Positions 24,045 to 35,636 of a DNA stretch of 64,000 nt are shown one piece after another. A model generated the notes under the pieces. That model saw only the letters and a list, made by a program, of their open reading frames with translations. It was not told the DNA's origin and ran no database searches. The stretch comes from Plecoglossus altivelis. Lineage: Eukaryota; Chordata; Actinopteri; Osmeriformes; Plecoglossidae. Each line of letters opens with the position of its first letter. Within the stretch, counting starts at the first letter, position 1. Made by a program: the position numbers and the translations under genes. The stretch covers positions 12,029,419-12,093,418 of the forward strand of contig BROE01000019.1 of assembly GCA_036571765.1 (NCBI GenBank), given 5' to 3'.

Positions 24045-24400
24045 CTTCGCCATCCTTCGCCATCCTTCCCCATCCTTCCCCATCCTTCCCCATCGTGTCC
24101 CCATCCTGTCCCCATCCTGTCCCCATCCTGCGTGGGGACAGGATAGGGACAGAATGGGGACAGGATGGGGACAGATGCCGAGGACGAGCAAAAGAGGGTG
24201 AGTGGATCAAGCGCCAGCCTTCACGTTCAGAATCACACCGTAGCAACCACCTTTTTTTTTTTTTTTTTTGTTCCCTGTCCTGTCCCCACGCAGGATAGGG
24301 ACAGGATAGACAGGATGGGACAGCATAGGATGGGACAGGATAGGACAGGACAGGACAGGTGGCGACAGGATGCGGAAGGATGGGGACAGCAACACAAATG
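24045..24400. repeat. 10-bp repeats flanking an inverted repeat with poly(T)
   Basis: Copies of CCCATCCTTC and CCCATCCTGT run to about 24140, and their complement-like GGGACAGGAT units occupy about 24140-24175 and 24290-24390. Arms 24125-24149 and 24272-24296 pair with one mismatch around a 122-base interior ending in about 18 T. The interior also contains a short non-repeat segment. Confidence 0.85.
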
Positions 24401-24500
24401 GGCCAGTGTTTGTTCACCATGAAGTATCCCTGAGTGTTGTTGGGTTAGAGGGCATGGGAGCTGGACCTGAGTTTGTTTAGGGTTTCATGGTTCACCTCAG

Positions 24501-24577
24501 TTCTAGAGGGTTAGTTCTAGAGGGTTAGTTCTAGAGGGTTAGTTCTAGAGGGTTAGTTCTAGAGGGTTAGTTCTAGA
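24501..24577. repeat. 14-bp tandem repeat
   Basis: Five to six copies of TTCTAGAGGGTTAG. Confidence 0.95.
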
Positions 24578-25202
24578 GAAAACTCTACATCCAGAATCCA
24601 GAATGACCTCCCTGTGTTTGGCTGGCAATGCCTGCAAGCAGCTGACCCTTCACTGACAGAGTCTTGGTACACAAGTACACTTCAGGTTCCCAGTCTCAGC
24701 ATCCTGAAGTTTTAACCATGTTATTTGCTGCCATAGGATCAAAAGGAATGACATACATGAGAGTCTAAGGAGAATCCAAGACTCAGGTAACCCACTTGTG
24801 GATGAGTCAGGAACTAGGAGTGTTTATGAGGATTCATCACTGAGGTTAGTGGAGGAAGCGGGTTTCATTATCATCATCTGTCACAGGCTATCAAATACAT
24901 CATTTATATTTGAGCAATTGAGTGTTATAAAAGCACCAGAGGGTGCATGTTTTTACATAGAGCAGGTCTCACTTTACTTCATAAAGAGTGTGACTTCCTC
25001 AGTCCATTTGACCCTGGAGTGACCTCTACTTCACGCTGCACCCCTGATGAAAGCAAGGTGAGGCTGGGAGTCAACTGCTTCTTATAAAACAGTGAAGGAC
25101 AGTGTAAACAGCAAGAACATGCCGACAAAGGGTTGAACCCCCCCCCCAACTCCCCCTCCTTGCTCCCCCTGTTCCCTCCCTGCTCCTGGAATGGAACACA
25201 GG
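24578..25202. other. Unique non-coding DNA
   Basis: Mixed sequence. A donor-like CTCAGGTAACC near 24787 has no convincing exon attached. Confidence 0.45.
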
Positions 25203-25745
25203 AGGTGCCAGAGACAGAACTCCAGGTGTTCCTCACCAGAGACAGAACTCCAGGTGTTCCTCACCAGAGACAGAACTCCAGGTGTTCCTCACCAGAGACA
25301 GATCTCCAGATGTTCCTCACCAGAGACAGAACTCCAGGTGTTCCTCACCAGAGACAGAACTCCAGATGTTCCTCACCAGAGACAGAACTCCAGGTGTTCC
25401 TCACCAGAGACAGAACTCCAGATGTTCCTCACCAGAGACAGATCTCCAGGTGTTCCTCACCAGAGACAGAACTCCAGGTGTTCCTCACCAGAGACAGATC
25501 TCCAGATGTTCCTCACCAGAGACAGATCTCCAGGTGTTCCTCACCAGAGACAGATCTCCAGATGTTCCTCACCAGAGACAGAACTACAGATGTTCCTCAC
25601 CAGAGACAGATCTCCAGATGTTCCTCACCAGAGACAGAACTACAGCATGTTCCTCACAGAGACAGATCTCCCAGAGTTCCTCACCAGAGACATGACTCCA
25701 GATCTTCCTTACCAGAGACAGAACTCCAGGTGCTCCTCAAATGGA
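25203..25745. repeat. 28-bp minisatellite
   Basis: About 19 units of AGAGACAGAACTCCAGGTGT plus TCCTCACC, varying between AACTCC and ATCTCC and between GGTG and GATG. Because 28 is not a multiple of three, a 249-codon frame runs through it with an 84-base period, so it is not a gene. Confidence 0.97.
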
Positions 25746-26223
25746 CAGAACTCCAGGGTGTTTCTGAGCCGAATAGGATTGTGTTGTTGGAGTTAGTAAA
25801 GATGATGTGGATGGAGGTCAGGACTATAGCAACACCTGCCTGCTTTCCCCCAGTCCTACACACTCACAGGGCTCCTGGGTGACCCACACCCCACGATTTG
25901 ACCTTGAGAGAGGAAGACAACCACAGACAAGAGGAGAGAAGTGGAGAACAGAAGCATGCTGTTGATTCCTGTCAAGAAGGAGTGATGCCTTTTGCAACTG
26001 TTGCAAGAGTAGGTGCAACAAAATACACCACAAAGGCAACAGTATAAGGCACAAAGACAACAAATACACAAAATAACCAGGGAGCTGGATAAAATGACCA
26101 AGAGAGAGAGACCATTCCATTCAATGCGTGGGTATAAATACTGGAGTCTGTGGTTCATAGCTACAAGCCAGAATAACTTCCACAGCTGGGTGGTACGATA
26201 CTGTAGGAGTTGAGTGGCAACAG
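25746..26223. other. Unique non-coding DNA
   Basis: No exon recognised. Confidence 0.45.
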
Positions 26224-26362
26224 GTAGCCGACGAGAGAGAGAGAAGAGAGAGACGGAGAGAGAGACGAGACAGGAGAGACGAGAGAAGAGAGAGAGAGAG
26301 AGAGAGAGAAGCAGAGAGAGACCAGAGAGGCAGGAAAATATATATGCAGAGACAGAGAGAGT
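26224..26362. repeat. GA-rich purine tract
   Basis: GAGAGAGACGGAGAGAGAGA-type simple repeats. Confidence 0.92.
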
Positions 26363-26623
26363 GTCCCCAAGTTCAAAGGAAGGGATATCAAGCCATACAT
26401 TTCACTGCAAACTGTTGACATCTGGGCCTGCAATCAGCAGGCTGAACCCAAGCACTGCCAAGGCAAACAAGCCGATAACAAATCCACTTTGCAGATCATC
26501 GATCTGCTTCTACCCCAGCCAAGGTAAACACCGCCAGGCTGAAGTTTGCTTTTCAAACGAGGAGAACCTCTAGGTTTAAGACTGCCCCCCCCCCCCTTAC
26601 TCCGGCCAGGCAGCATACTGCAT

Positions 26624-27415
26624 ACTACTGCTGTTTTCCATATACTACTGTACACTGCATACTACTGCTGTTTTCCATATACTACTGTACACTGTATACT
26701 ACTGCTGTTTTCCATATACTACTGTACACTGTATACTACTGCTGTTTTCCATATACTACTGTACACTGCATACTACTCTACACCGTATACTACAGTACAC
26801 TGTATACTACAGTACACTGTATACTACAGTACACTGTATACTACAGTACACCGTATACTACAGTACACTGTATACTACTGCTGTTTTCCATATACTACTG
26901 TACACTGTATACTACTGCTGTTTTCCATATACTACTGTACACTACTGCTGTTTTCCATATACTACTGTACACTGCATACTACTGCTGTTTTCCATATACT
27001 ACTGTACACTGTATACTACTGTACACTGTATACTACTGCTGTTTTCCATATACTACTGTACACTACTGCTGTTTTCCATATACTACTGTACACTGCATAC
27101 TACTCTACACCGTATACTACAGTACACTGTATACTACTGCTGTTTTCCATATACTACTGTACACTGTATACTACTGTACACTGTATACTACAGTACACTG
27201 TATACTACTGCTGTTTTCCATATACTACTGTACACTGTATACTACTGTACACTGTATACTACAGTACACTGTATACTACAGTACACTGTATACTACTGCT
27301 GTTTTCCATATACTACTGTGCACTCTATACTACTGCTATTTTCCATATACTACAGTACACTTTATACTACAGTACACTGTATACTACTGTATACTGCTAA
27401 TCACTATATACTGCT
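26624..27415. repeat. Compound minisatellite of TACTACTG/GTACACTG units
   Basis: Alternating blocks of CTGCTGTTTTCCATATACTA and of the 15-base GTATACTACAGTACACT family. Palindromic GTATAC and GTAC cores recur every few bases. A 284-codon plus-strand frame across it reflects periodicity only. Confidence 0.96.
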
Positions 27416-28242
27416 GCTCACTGTGTCTTTGGTTTTGTGGAAGATTTAATCACCTCAAGGTTGCATTCTTTTTCTCTCTCTTCGTCTTTCACATTTCTGA
27501 GACCATTTACACAGACACTCAAAACACAGACACACAAAATCAAGGGGAAGGAGACAGCCTCCATTGAGAGAGTAAATGATCTGTTCCTCCCCCTGAGAGG
27601 AGTACTTAGCAGGACAACCTTCCATTCTGGTACCTTCCCCCTGCCAGAGAACCAGGCAGAGGAGGTGTGGAGCTTTACACAAGTTACAACTCTGATTCTG
27701 TCTTTCCTCTCCTCTTTCTCCTACACTTTCTTTTACCCCTCCTTCTCTGTGAACACAGCTTTAGCAGCACAGTTGCAGCAGGGAGGGAGGCCTGTCCTCA
27801 GCTAAATCACAAGATTATGAAGATGCAGCTTTGTGAAGTCCAGCAAACGGAACCACTGAATGGAGAAACAGTTAAGAAGAGTTGACAGGGGATTACTTCT
27901 GGTTTGGGAGTGTTCAGGTCAGTGCAGGTAAATCTTTAGAGAGAAGGTCACACAGGTCTGGTTTGGGTGACAGTTTGGCCGGTGAAGGTGAGATAAGACC
28001 TGTTCAGAGAAACGGGTCACACTGATTTGCTGCCAGATTCAAAACGCTCGGAAAGGCATTTAGATTTGAGCAGGCCAAGCGGAAGTCTCATTTTAAGTGT
28101 GTCTACAAATCAGTCCAATAAAGAAATCTCAAAGACAAAAAGCACATAAAAACATATTAACCATGGAGGGTGCAGAATAAGATGTCACTGCTTTCACCCT
28201 GCCATGCTGGAAATTACAAAATTAGGACAGGCCTTTAGGTAA
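27416..28242. other. Unique non-coding DNA
   Basis: No recognised gene. Open frames here are short and lack family resemblance. Confidence 0.45.
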
Positions 28243-28402
28243 CCAGCCTCTCTCTGGCCTCCCTGTCAGCCTCTCTCTGGCCTCACTCTCAGCCTCTCTC
28301 CGGCCTTCCTGTCAGCCTCTCTCTGGCCTTCCTGTCAGCCTCTCTCTGGCCTCCCTCTCAGCCTCTCTCTGGCCTCCCTCTCAGCCTCTCTCTGGCCTCC
28401 CC
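28243..28402. repeat. 23-bp minisatellite
   Basis: About seven copies of a unit with AGCCTCTCTCTGGCCTCCCT. Confidence 0.95.
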
Positions 28403-28529
28403 CACACATTTCTTAATCCTCCCCCTGTCTCCCTTGTAGCCCAGCTACAGGGTCTCTGAGAGAAGAACTAAGCCTGGTTGTGTGAGCCGAGGTCGTGCTT
28501 GTAATGCAAGTCCTGGCTTGTTTTAGAGT

Positions 28530-28680
28530 CAGACATAGATGACCAACCATGCTAAATAATTCAGGAATAGATCAGACATATTTATGATGCTAATTAATTA
28601 TCAACTTGCGTTGGGAACTATGCTGTCACATTACGTGTAAGCACTTACATACAATTGTTCATTAGGAGTCCTGCAGGGTG
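28530..28680. promoter_or_regulatory. Candidate conserved non-coding element
   Basis: AT-rich, complex island with TGCTAAATAATTCAGG and GATGCTAATTAATTATCAAC (clustered homeodomain cores), free of simple repeats. Judged by eye only. Confidence 0.25.
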
Positions 28681-28781
28681 TGTTTATAGTTAAGAGGCTG
28701 TGCACTATGTCAAATTGTTTTATAAAGATTGTGTGGTCTGTGTTTGGACCTGGAGCTGCAGTCCTTCACATCAATCAGCCC

Positions 28782-29068
28782 CTGCCTCTCTGTGATCCCT
28801 GCCTCTCTGTGGCCCCTGCCTCTCTGTGGCCCCTGCCTCTCTGTGGCCCCTGCCTCTCTGTGGTCCCTGCCTTTCTGTGGTCCCTGCCTCTCTGTGGTCC
28901 CTGCCTCTCTGTGGCCCCTGCCTCTCTGTGATCCCTGCCTCTCTGTGGCCCCTGCCTTTCTGTGGCCCCTGCCTCTCTGTGGTCCCTGCCTCTCTGTGGT
29001 CCCTGCCTCTCTGTAGCCCCTGCCTTTCTGTGGCCCCTGCCTTTCTGTGGCCCCTGCCTCTCTGTGGG
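28782..29068. repeat. 17-bp minisatellite
   Basis: About 17 copies of CCCCTGCCTCTCTGTGG with few variants (GGTCC, GATCC, TTTCTG). Confidence 0.97.
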
Positions 29069-29696
29069 TCTAACCCTAACCACCCTGCTGAGCAAATTTG
29101 TCCAATTAGACACAGACCTGCAGGGAGGCATGTACTGTGAAATGGGGTTAGGGTTGGCTGCCACTGGTGGCAGATTAAGCCTGGAGGAAGAGTTTCACAG
29201 GCATGCTCTCTGACAGGGCATCAGTGGAGGGCCAGAGCAGGCCCTGACCAGGGTTCAAGTGAGGGCCACACCTCCAGGGTTCTTTAACCACTATCATGCC
29301 CAGGCAGGTAGACAGTTTATCCTTCCTACAAGTAAACTACCAACAACATGCACAATAACAAACACGTACATTTCTGCTCACACTAACTCACACACACATA
29401 CAAACACACAGTCACACACCTACTAATCACTCACAATCCAAGATTTCTGGCCACTTGTCACCTCCAGTATATCCAGCTCACACCACTGACCCTCCATGGC
29501 GACATAAGCTAGGCTTCTGCCCGCCTCCTGGCTGTCTAAGAGCCTTACAGGTGTCACCAGAGGAGACCTGCCAGTTCCAACAAAACACAGAGTCTGAAAA
29601 TGCAGTGTGTGTCTTGCTGGGTCCAGGGCTGCGTGGGGACAAATTAGCAGAGGATTAAAAGTGATGTCATTTCAAGCAGAAGATAAACAGTCAGGA
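29069..29696. other. Unique non-coding DNA
   Basis: Contains one short TAACCCTAACC motif near 29072. Otherwise nothing recognised. Confidence 0.45.
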
Positions 29697-29972
29697 AGAG
29701 AGAGGGGGAAAGAGACAGAGGGAGAGACAGAGACAGACAGGGGAGTCAGTGAGAGGGAGACACAGAGACAGACAGGGGAGACAGAGAGAGGGAGACAGAG
29801 AGACAGACAAGGGAGACAGAGAGAGGGAGACAGAGAGAGACAGGGGAGACAGAGAGAGACAGGGGAAACAGAGAGAGACAGGGGAGACAGAGAGAGACAG
29901 GGGAGACAGAGAGAGGGAGACAGAGAGAGACAGGGAAGACAGAGAGAGGGAGACGGAGAGAGGGAGAGACAC
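29697..29972. repeat. GA-rich minisatellite (GGGGAGACAGAGAGA units)
   Basis: Purine-rich repeats of GACAGGGGAGACAGAGAGAG and related units. Confidence 0.95.
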
Positions 29973-31088
29973 TAGAACAGTACATATAAATTTCTGTTGC
30001 TTACACGTCACCAAAACAGAACATAGAAGATAGAGCACTCTCCTTATAGAGACAATTTGAATGAGACTGGAACCCAACCCTCTCTGTGTTGTATCCATGA
30101 TTTGTTTTCCTGGATCAAAGAACAAGCTGAAACAAAACACACCATATAAATAAGATTTCAAGGATGGATGATTGAGGAGAGATTTCCCACGTACTGAAAA
30201 GATTATATCCCTGTGTATTTCATCACGTTGCAGCAAAGCTGTTCTCAAAATGTGGTGTTAAAGTGTCTGGTGAGGTGAATCAGTACTAAACCTGGCAGTA
30301 ATGTCTTCAGAGGTGAAAGAGATTTTTAGAGGCAAACATTTGGAGGTCTTAAACACCGCTAAGAGTTTTGACCTCAGTCACCTTCTAATCCTGTCCTGAA
30401 ATGAGGACGCAAACATCCTTGTCTTCTGTCTTTCACCCTCATTTCTAGATATCATGAGACCAGCCACTGGCTTCCATGTGTCTCTGTCAGTCCTAAGGAG
30501 GAAATGATTATCTCCTTACAGCCTCTGACAGACTGCTGAAAGATGTGATTGGTTCTGACTGAACCAGCCCCCAGACCTGGACCACACCACATGTAAATCT
30601 AGTCACCCTGTTCCTAAATACCAAGTGTAGTATTTCCTTAATGCAGTTTGATCTACAGGGTCCAACACTGTGCTTCTGTACTGGAGATGAGAGTTCTCTG
30701 GCTCGCGACCTTCCAGACGCTGCGTGTGGACACTGACAAGCTCTGCAATCAGGACGTTGCAAGATAATCTACTGCTCTCCTTCCCCAAAAGGCCCCTGGC
30801 TCCCAGCGGACCCAGACCATGTATCCATAACAGTGAAGCGTACAGTGAGAAGCCACCCTCCTCCTTTCCTCTCCAACTCTTTCTGTTTCTAGTATCCCAC
30901 AGAGATTTAGAATCCCATTATTGTGGAGGGTTGGACATGAGTTAACCACATTAGACAAAGGAGCAGGGGTAGACATCATTTGAAGTCAATGCTTTAGGAA
31001 TGTGGTCAGGAGTAAGACAGCCTGCAATACCTGCCAGCCTCTCTGTGCCGTAGTCACCCTGTCCAGGAACCAGGTCTGCTGTGGACAC
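29973..31088. other. Unique non-coding DNA
   Basis: No exon recognised on either strand. Confidence 0.45.
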
Positions 31089-31168
31089 ACACACACACAC
31101 ACAGGCACGCACACACACAGGCAGACACACACACACACGCACGCACAGGTACACACACACACACACTT
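31089..31168. repeat. CA-rich microsatellite
   Basis: CA repeats with GGCACGC and GGCAGAC interruptions. Confidence 0.95.
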
Positions 31169-31189
31169 CTTGAGAGCTAACATCCAGCA

Positions 31190-31330
31190 CCACTATTGCC
31201 ACCATGTTATATGCATTAAGAACTTTTCAATTGGAGACCAATTACATTATTTACTAAAATGAGGCAGCTGCCAGGGGCAGTAATTCAATTAGTGATGCTT
31301 GTTAAACACCAGTACAGGATGACAGCTCCT
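31190..31330. promoter_or_regulatory. Candidate conserved non-coding element
   Basis: Contains TTTTCAATTGGAGACCAATT and GCAGTAATTCAATTAGTG, dense in ATTGG and TAAT cores and without repeats. Judged by eye only. Confidence 0.22.
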
Positions 31331-31616
31331 TGCTGAAACAAACGATTCCAACCAACTTCCTACAAATCAGTTCAAACAATTAAACTATTATATCTAACAT
31401 AATTGTACTGTGGGGAAATTAAAACTAGCTCTGTCCCCCAGATAATCCCATCTGCTCTGAGTTGAAACACAGAAATCCAGTGTAGAACCGTAGCAAGAAA
31501 GGTGCTGGCATAACTAACAGCAGAACTGTAAGTCTGCTTGTACTGAGAAGCCCTGCATGCCTGACTACACAGAGGCAGCTGATGACACCTCTGATATATG
31601 ATGTTTTCTTTGTTTG
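31331..31616. other. Unique non-coding DNA
   Basis: Nothing recognised. Confidence 0.45.
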
Positions 31617-31741
31617 AGGAGGGAGGAAGGGTCAGAAAGAAAGGGTAAGGGAGGAAGGGTAAGGGAGGAAGGGTAAGAGAGGAAGGGTAAGAGAGGAAGG
31701 GTAAGGGAGGAAGGGTAAGGGAGGAAGGGTAAGGGAGGAAG
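31617..31741. repeat. 14-bp tandem repeat
   Basis: About eight copies of GGAGGAAGGGTAAG. Confidence 0.95.
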
Positions 31742-31812
31742 TTTGGCAGTTGAGGCTTCCTCTCTACTGGGGCGAGACTGCTCCGTCTCCTCGTCTGCTG
31801 ACGGATCTAAAG

Positions 31813-32102
31813 TCATCACACCTGCCGCTGGCCTGCCTGTGTCATCACACCTGCCGCTGGCCTGCCTGTGTCATCACACCTGCCGCTGGCCTGCCTGTGT
31901 CATCACACCTGCCGCTGGCCTGCCTGTGCCATAACACCTGCCGCTGGCCTGCCTGTGCCATCACACCTGCCGCTGGCCTGCCTGTGTCATCAAACCTGCC
32001 GCTGGCCTGCCTGTGCCATTACACCTGCCGCTGGCCTGCCTGTGCCATTACACCTGCCGCTTGCCTGCCTGTGTCATCACACCTGCCGCTGGCCTGCCTG
32101 TG
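31813..32102. repeat. 29-bp minisatellite carrying T-box half-sites
   Basis: Ten units of exactly 29 bases with TCATCACACCTGCCGCTGGC and CTGCCTGTG. The T-box half-site TCACACCT is intact in six units, starting at 31816, 31845, 31874, 31903, 31961 and 32077. It is altered by one or two bases in the others. Confidence 0.96.
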
Positions 32103-33351
32103 CCTCGCCCAGGTCCTGCTCTCCTTCCTGCACCAGCCTTGCTCCTGCATGCTCCTGACTGCTTCTCTGACCAGACAGTCATGCTCAGCCCCATGTCTCC
32201 CTCTCTCTTCTCACTGAGCCATGTCCCTCTCCATATATGGGCAGAGAGGGTTCAGGTCCAGATCTGAAAAAGCCCTGTGTCAGATCTGAACGAGCCCTGG
32301 GGCATCCATCTCATCTTCCTCTAAGCCAGGAGATGGACAGACTCCATCTAAAACTTGTTCCATTCTTGGAAAATGGATACTGGCTACCATCATTTTTACC
32401 TCCATAACTTCAGCGAGGTGTAAATGAGATGCACCATGCCTGGCCCAGCCGCTACCATCTGGAATGCTCCCTGTCAGAGCCACTGTGTAAGCAGGCCCTT
32501 TCTGATACTCTCATGTTGCCTAGACGCTGTGACCTGTCTCCGTGGTGATCAAAGGGCCGCCCGTGCCACGAACACGGATGACTTGTGAATTTATGTGACA
32601 GGCTGCAATGGAAGATTTCGCACTCGCAGCCTAGTCGGTCGTAGCATCAATTACAGTCTCAAGATCTCCTGCCACCTTTTCTCATGAGCTGTGTCCCTGC
32701 AGAAGCCCCTGCAGACACACTTTCCCACTGAATAACTCAACTGTATATTTGCCTGCCTGCTCACCTGACTAACTGGCATCCAGGAGTTGGCAGGCTGGTT
32801 TGGAGTGGATGACAACCCTGTGGCACGTCAGCCAGACCACCTAGTAACAGGGGAAACAAGCAGTAAACTGTTACTTGAACTGTTAAACAGTGATTATTGT
32901 GCCTCTGGGTCACTGACGAATTTGATTCAACTGTTCTCATAAAGCTGTGGCTGAAACTGATTTGGGAACATATCTTACAGAGGGCTGGCCACTCCAGCAA
33001 GTAGCAGTCCAATGTAGAATGTTCTCACAGTGTTGTAAGACTCTCAGCCAATAGGCTGCAAGAGAGTGCACTCAGCAGGGAGGCTAGGTGTGCAAGATGG
33101 GAAATATTCTCATCTAAATAGCTCTTTCATGACATTTAACATTTTCCTGTCATCCTCTTCACCTAACAAAGACTCCGCCTTCTGTCATTTGTGACCAATC
33201 AAATGGACTTAATTCATCCATTGGTGACGCAGGGTGAGTGACTGACAGCTGTGGGGGTGTTCAGTCGCCTGCTGCTCTCTGGAATGTGAGGCACTTAGGA
33301 CTGTGGACATGGTGCCTGCTGAGAGGAAAGCTTAAATACAAGCTCCTGTTT
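32103..33351. other. Unique non-coding DNA
   Basis: No exon recognised. A complex, CpG-containing segment at about 32515-32680 stands out and may be a conserved element. Confidence 0.45.
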
Positions 33352-33640
33352 CACACACACACACGCCTACACACACACACACGCCTACACACACACACAC
33401 GCACGCCTACACACACACACACACAAGCAAACATGTGTGTGTCAGTGTGCGTGTGTGTGTGCCGGTGTGTGTGTGTCTGTGTGCGCGTCTGTGTGTGCCA
33501 GTGTGTGTGTGTGTGTGTGTGTGTCTGTGTGCATGTATGTGTGTGCGTGTGCCTGTGTGTGTGTGTGCGCGTGTGCCTGTGTCTGTGCGTGTGTGTATAC
33601 ATGAGTGTGTCAGCTTGCATATGTGCATAGAGCATACAAC
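33352..33640. repeat. (CA)n tract inverting to (GT)n
   Basis: CA repeats with CACGCCTA interruptions to about 33430 switch at CAAACATGTGTG to GT repeats with GTGTGCC and GTGCGTG interruptions. The halves are complementary and can fold back. Confidence 0.95.
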
Positions 33641-33900
33641 ATAAGTGATGAGTGTGTGTGTACAGTGTGTTCAGGTTTAATGGGCCCATACATGGATGTG
33701 ACAGGAAGCAGTACGAGCTGCGCCAGGCGGCCTCTCTAATCTGCCCTGATTTATGGTCTCTCTGCCTGCATCTCCAGCCAAGAGACAGCCTGGCCTCTTC
33801 CATGACTCCCTAACCAGAGCCCAGTCCAATCACCAAAGAACAGCCCAAACACAGACTAGGCCCTAGTCCCATGGCCCAAGCTTCACTCACAGCCACAAGC

Positions 33901-34012
33901 CTATCCCAATCTTTAGTCCTAGCTCCAGCCCTAGTCCTAGCTCCACCCCTAGTCCTAGCTCCACCCCTAGTCCTAGCTCCACCCCTAGTCCTAGCTCCAC
34001 CCCTAGTCCTAG
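33901..34012. repeat. 18-bp minisatellite
   Basis: About six copies of CCCCTAGTCCTAGCTCCA. Confidence 0.96.
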
Positions 34013-34061
34013 CCCATTTAAAATCCTTCAAAAGCTTCAGGCTGAAGGCTTTTTCAGGTAT

Positions 34062-34206
34062 CAGTGTGTGTGTGTGTGTGTGTGTATGTAGTTCCCCTAT
34101 GGGCCGTTAGTTTCATCCTACGAGTTGTGTCAAAGCTTTGGTCCTCGTCTCCTCAAGGAGGAGGAACACATAAACACAGAGGGCAGAGGGCCCACACATG
34201 TTATGG

Positions 34207-34244
<38 letters not shown>

Positions 34245-34600
34245 ACACCCTTAACCCTTCTGCCTGCCTGCCTGCCTGCCTTCCTGCCTTCCTGCCTGCC
34301 TGCCTGCCTGCGTGCATATGTTTGTGTGTGTAGTTAGGTGTGTGTGTGTGTGTATGTGCACATGTGTGTGTGGTTAGGTATGTGTGTGTGCATATGTATG
34401 TGTGTGTGTATGTGTGTGTGTCTGTGTGCATGTATGTGTGTGTCTGTGCCTATGTTTGTGTGTATATGCTTAGGTGTATGTGGATGTTTGTATGTATGTG
34501 GTTAGGTGTGTGTGTGTGTACGTGGATGTATGTGCACGTGTGTGTATGTGTGTATAGGTGTGAATGTGCATATGTGTATGTGGATGTGTGTGTGTCGTGC
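34062..34600. repeat. Cluster of GT, CA and TGCC microsatellites
   Basis: (GT)n at about 34062-34087, (CA)n at 34208-34240, (TGCC)n with TTCC interruptions at 34260-34313 and a long irregular GT-rich tract at 34322-34595. Confidence 0.9.
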
Positions 34601-34689
34601 TGCCAAACGAATAAACGTTTTTTTCCCGTCTTCGCGTGACCGAAGCGGGTTCAAGCAAAGTTGAAAGGTGAAAAGGTGATGGCAGCTGT

Positions 34690-35330
34690 TGGGGGAGGCA
34701 GTCTGGAAGGGGGGCAAAGGGTGAGGAGAGAGGGGGTAGGGTGACTGGGTAGGGAAGAGAGAGAGGGGTAGTGGCCGTGACTGAGGTAGGAAGAAGGAAC
34801 GAGGGGTGGGGGTGACTGAGGTAGGAAGAGGAGAGAGGGGGTGGGGTGACTAGGTAGGAAGAGGAGAGGGGTAGGGAGGAGGGACTGAGAGAGTGAGGAA
34901 GAGGGAGAGGCAGGGAGGAGGGGTGACTGAGGTAGGACCAAGAAGGAAGAGGGGAGAGAGGGTTGGGGGGGGGAGGAAAAAAAGACCTTAAAAAAAAAAA
35001 AAAGCCGGAAGAAAACGGCCGAGGTAGGCAGAGAGGAGGGGAGTGTCAGGAGGTGACTGAAAAGTAAGGAAGAAGGAGACGGAAGGGTGGGGAGGGACTG
35101 AGGTAGAAAGAGGAAACGAGGGAGGTGGGGGTTGACGAAGTTGAGGAAGAGGAGAGGGAGAGGTGAAGAAAGAGAGAGATAGATGCATCATTGAGGTAGG
35201 AAGACGAGAAGGGGGAATCGAGGGTGCACTGGAGACAGGTAGGAAGAGGAGAAGGAGGAGAGAAAGAGAGATAGTGTGTGTTGTTGGTGGTGGGGAGGGG
35301 GGGTGGGGTGAAGCAAAAGGAACAGACCAC
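34690..35330. repeat. Degenerate purine-rich minisatellite
   Basis: Repeats of GTGACTGAGGTAGGAAGAGG with irregular G and A runs. Homopolymer lengths vary widely, which suggests sequencing noise as well as repeat decay. Confidence 0.85.
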
Positions 35331-35389
35331 TCTAAAGCAGAGACAGCAGTAGAGGAAACAATAACCTGAGCACCCAACACAACTGGACT

Positions 35390-35560
35390 GTCAATAAAAC
35401 TAAACCGATAAATCGATTGCTGTGGAGGCGGGAGGACTACACTTAAAGACGTAAAAATCCGCTACAGTGAGAACAAGACAATTGCGTCTTTGGAGTGATG
35501 GCACGTGGAAATAAAAAGTCCAATTAGTCAATCGTGAGCTTCTGTGATGTAACTGCATTC
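35390..35560. promoter_or_regulatory. Candidate conserved non-coding element
   Basis: Complex AT-rich island (GATAAATCGATTGCTGTGG, AAAAAGTCCAATTAGTCAAT) between two low-complexity tracts. Judged by eye only. Confidence 0.2.
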
Positions 35561-35636
35561 CTCAGGTGACACAAGAACCCCAAAATACACTGCAGACTCT
35601 CAGCACGACAAGCCTATCGACAGTGATGATCACAAA

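Noticed and set aside
26546..27400. A 284-codon plus-strand frame rich in Tyr, Thr and Cys
   Set aside because: It coincides almost exactly with a tandem array and has strict peptide periodicity, with no signal, domain or codon bias.
30508..30979. Possible bcas3 terminal exon on the minus strand
   Set aside because: The translation lacks the Ser/Gly-rich tail and other C-terminal features I expect for BCAS3.
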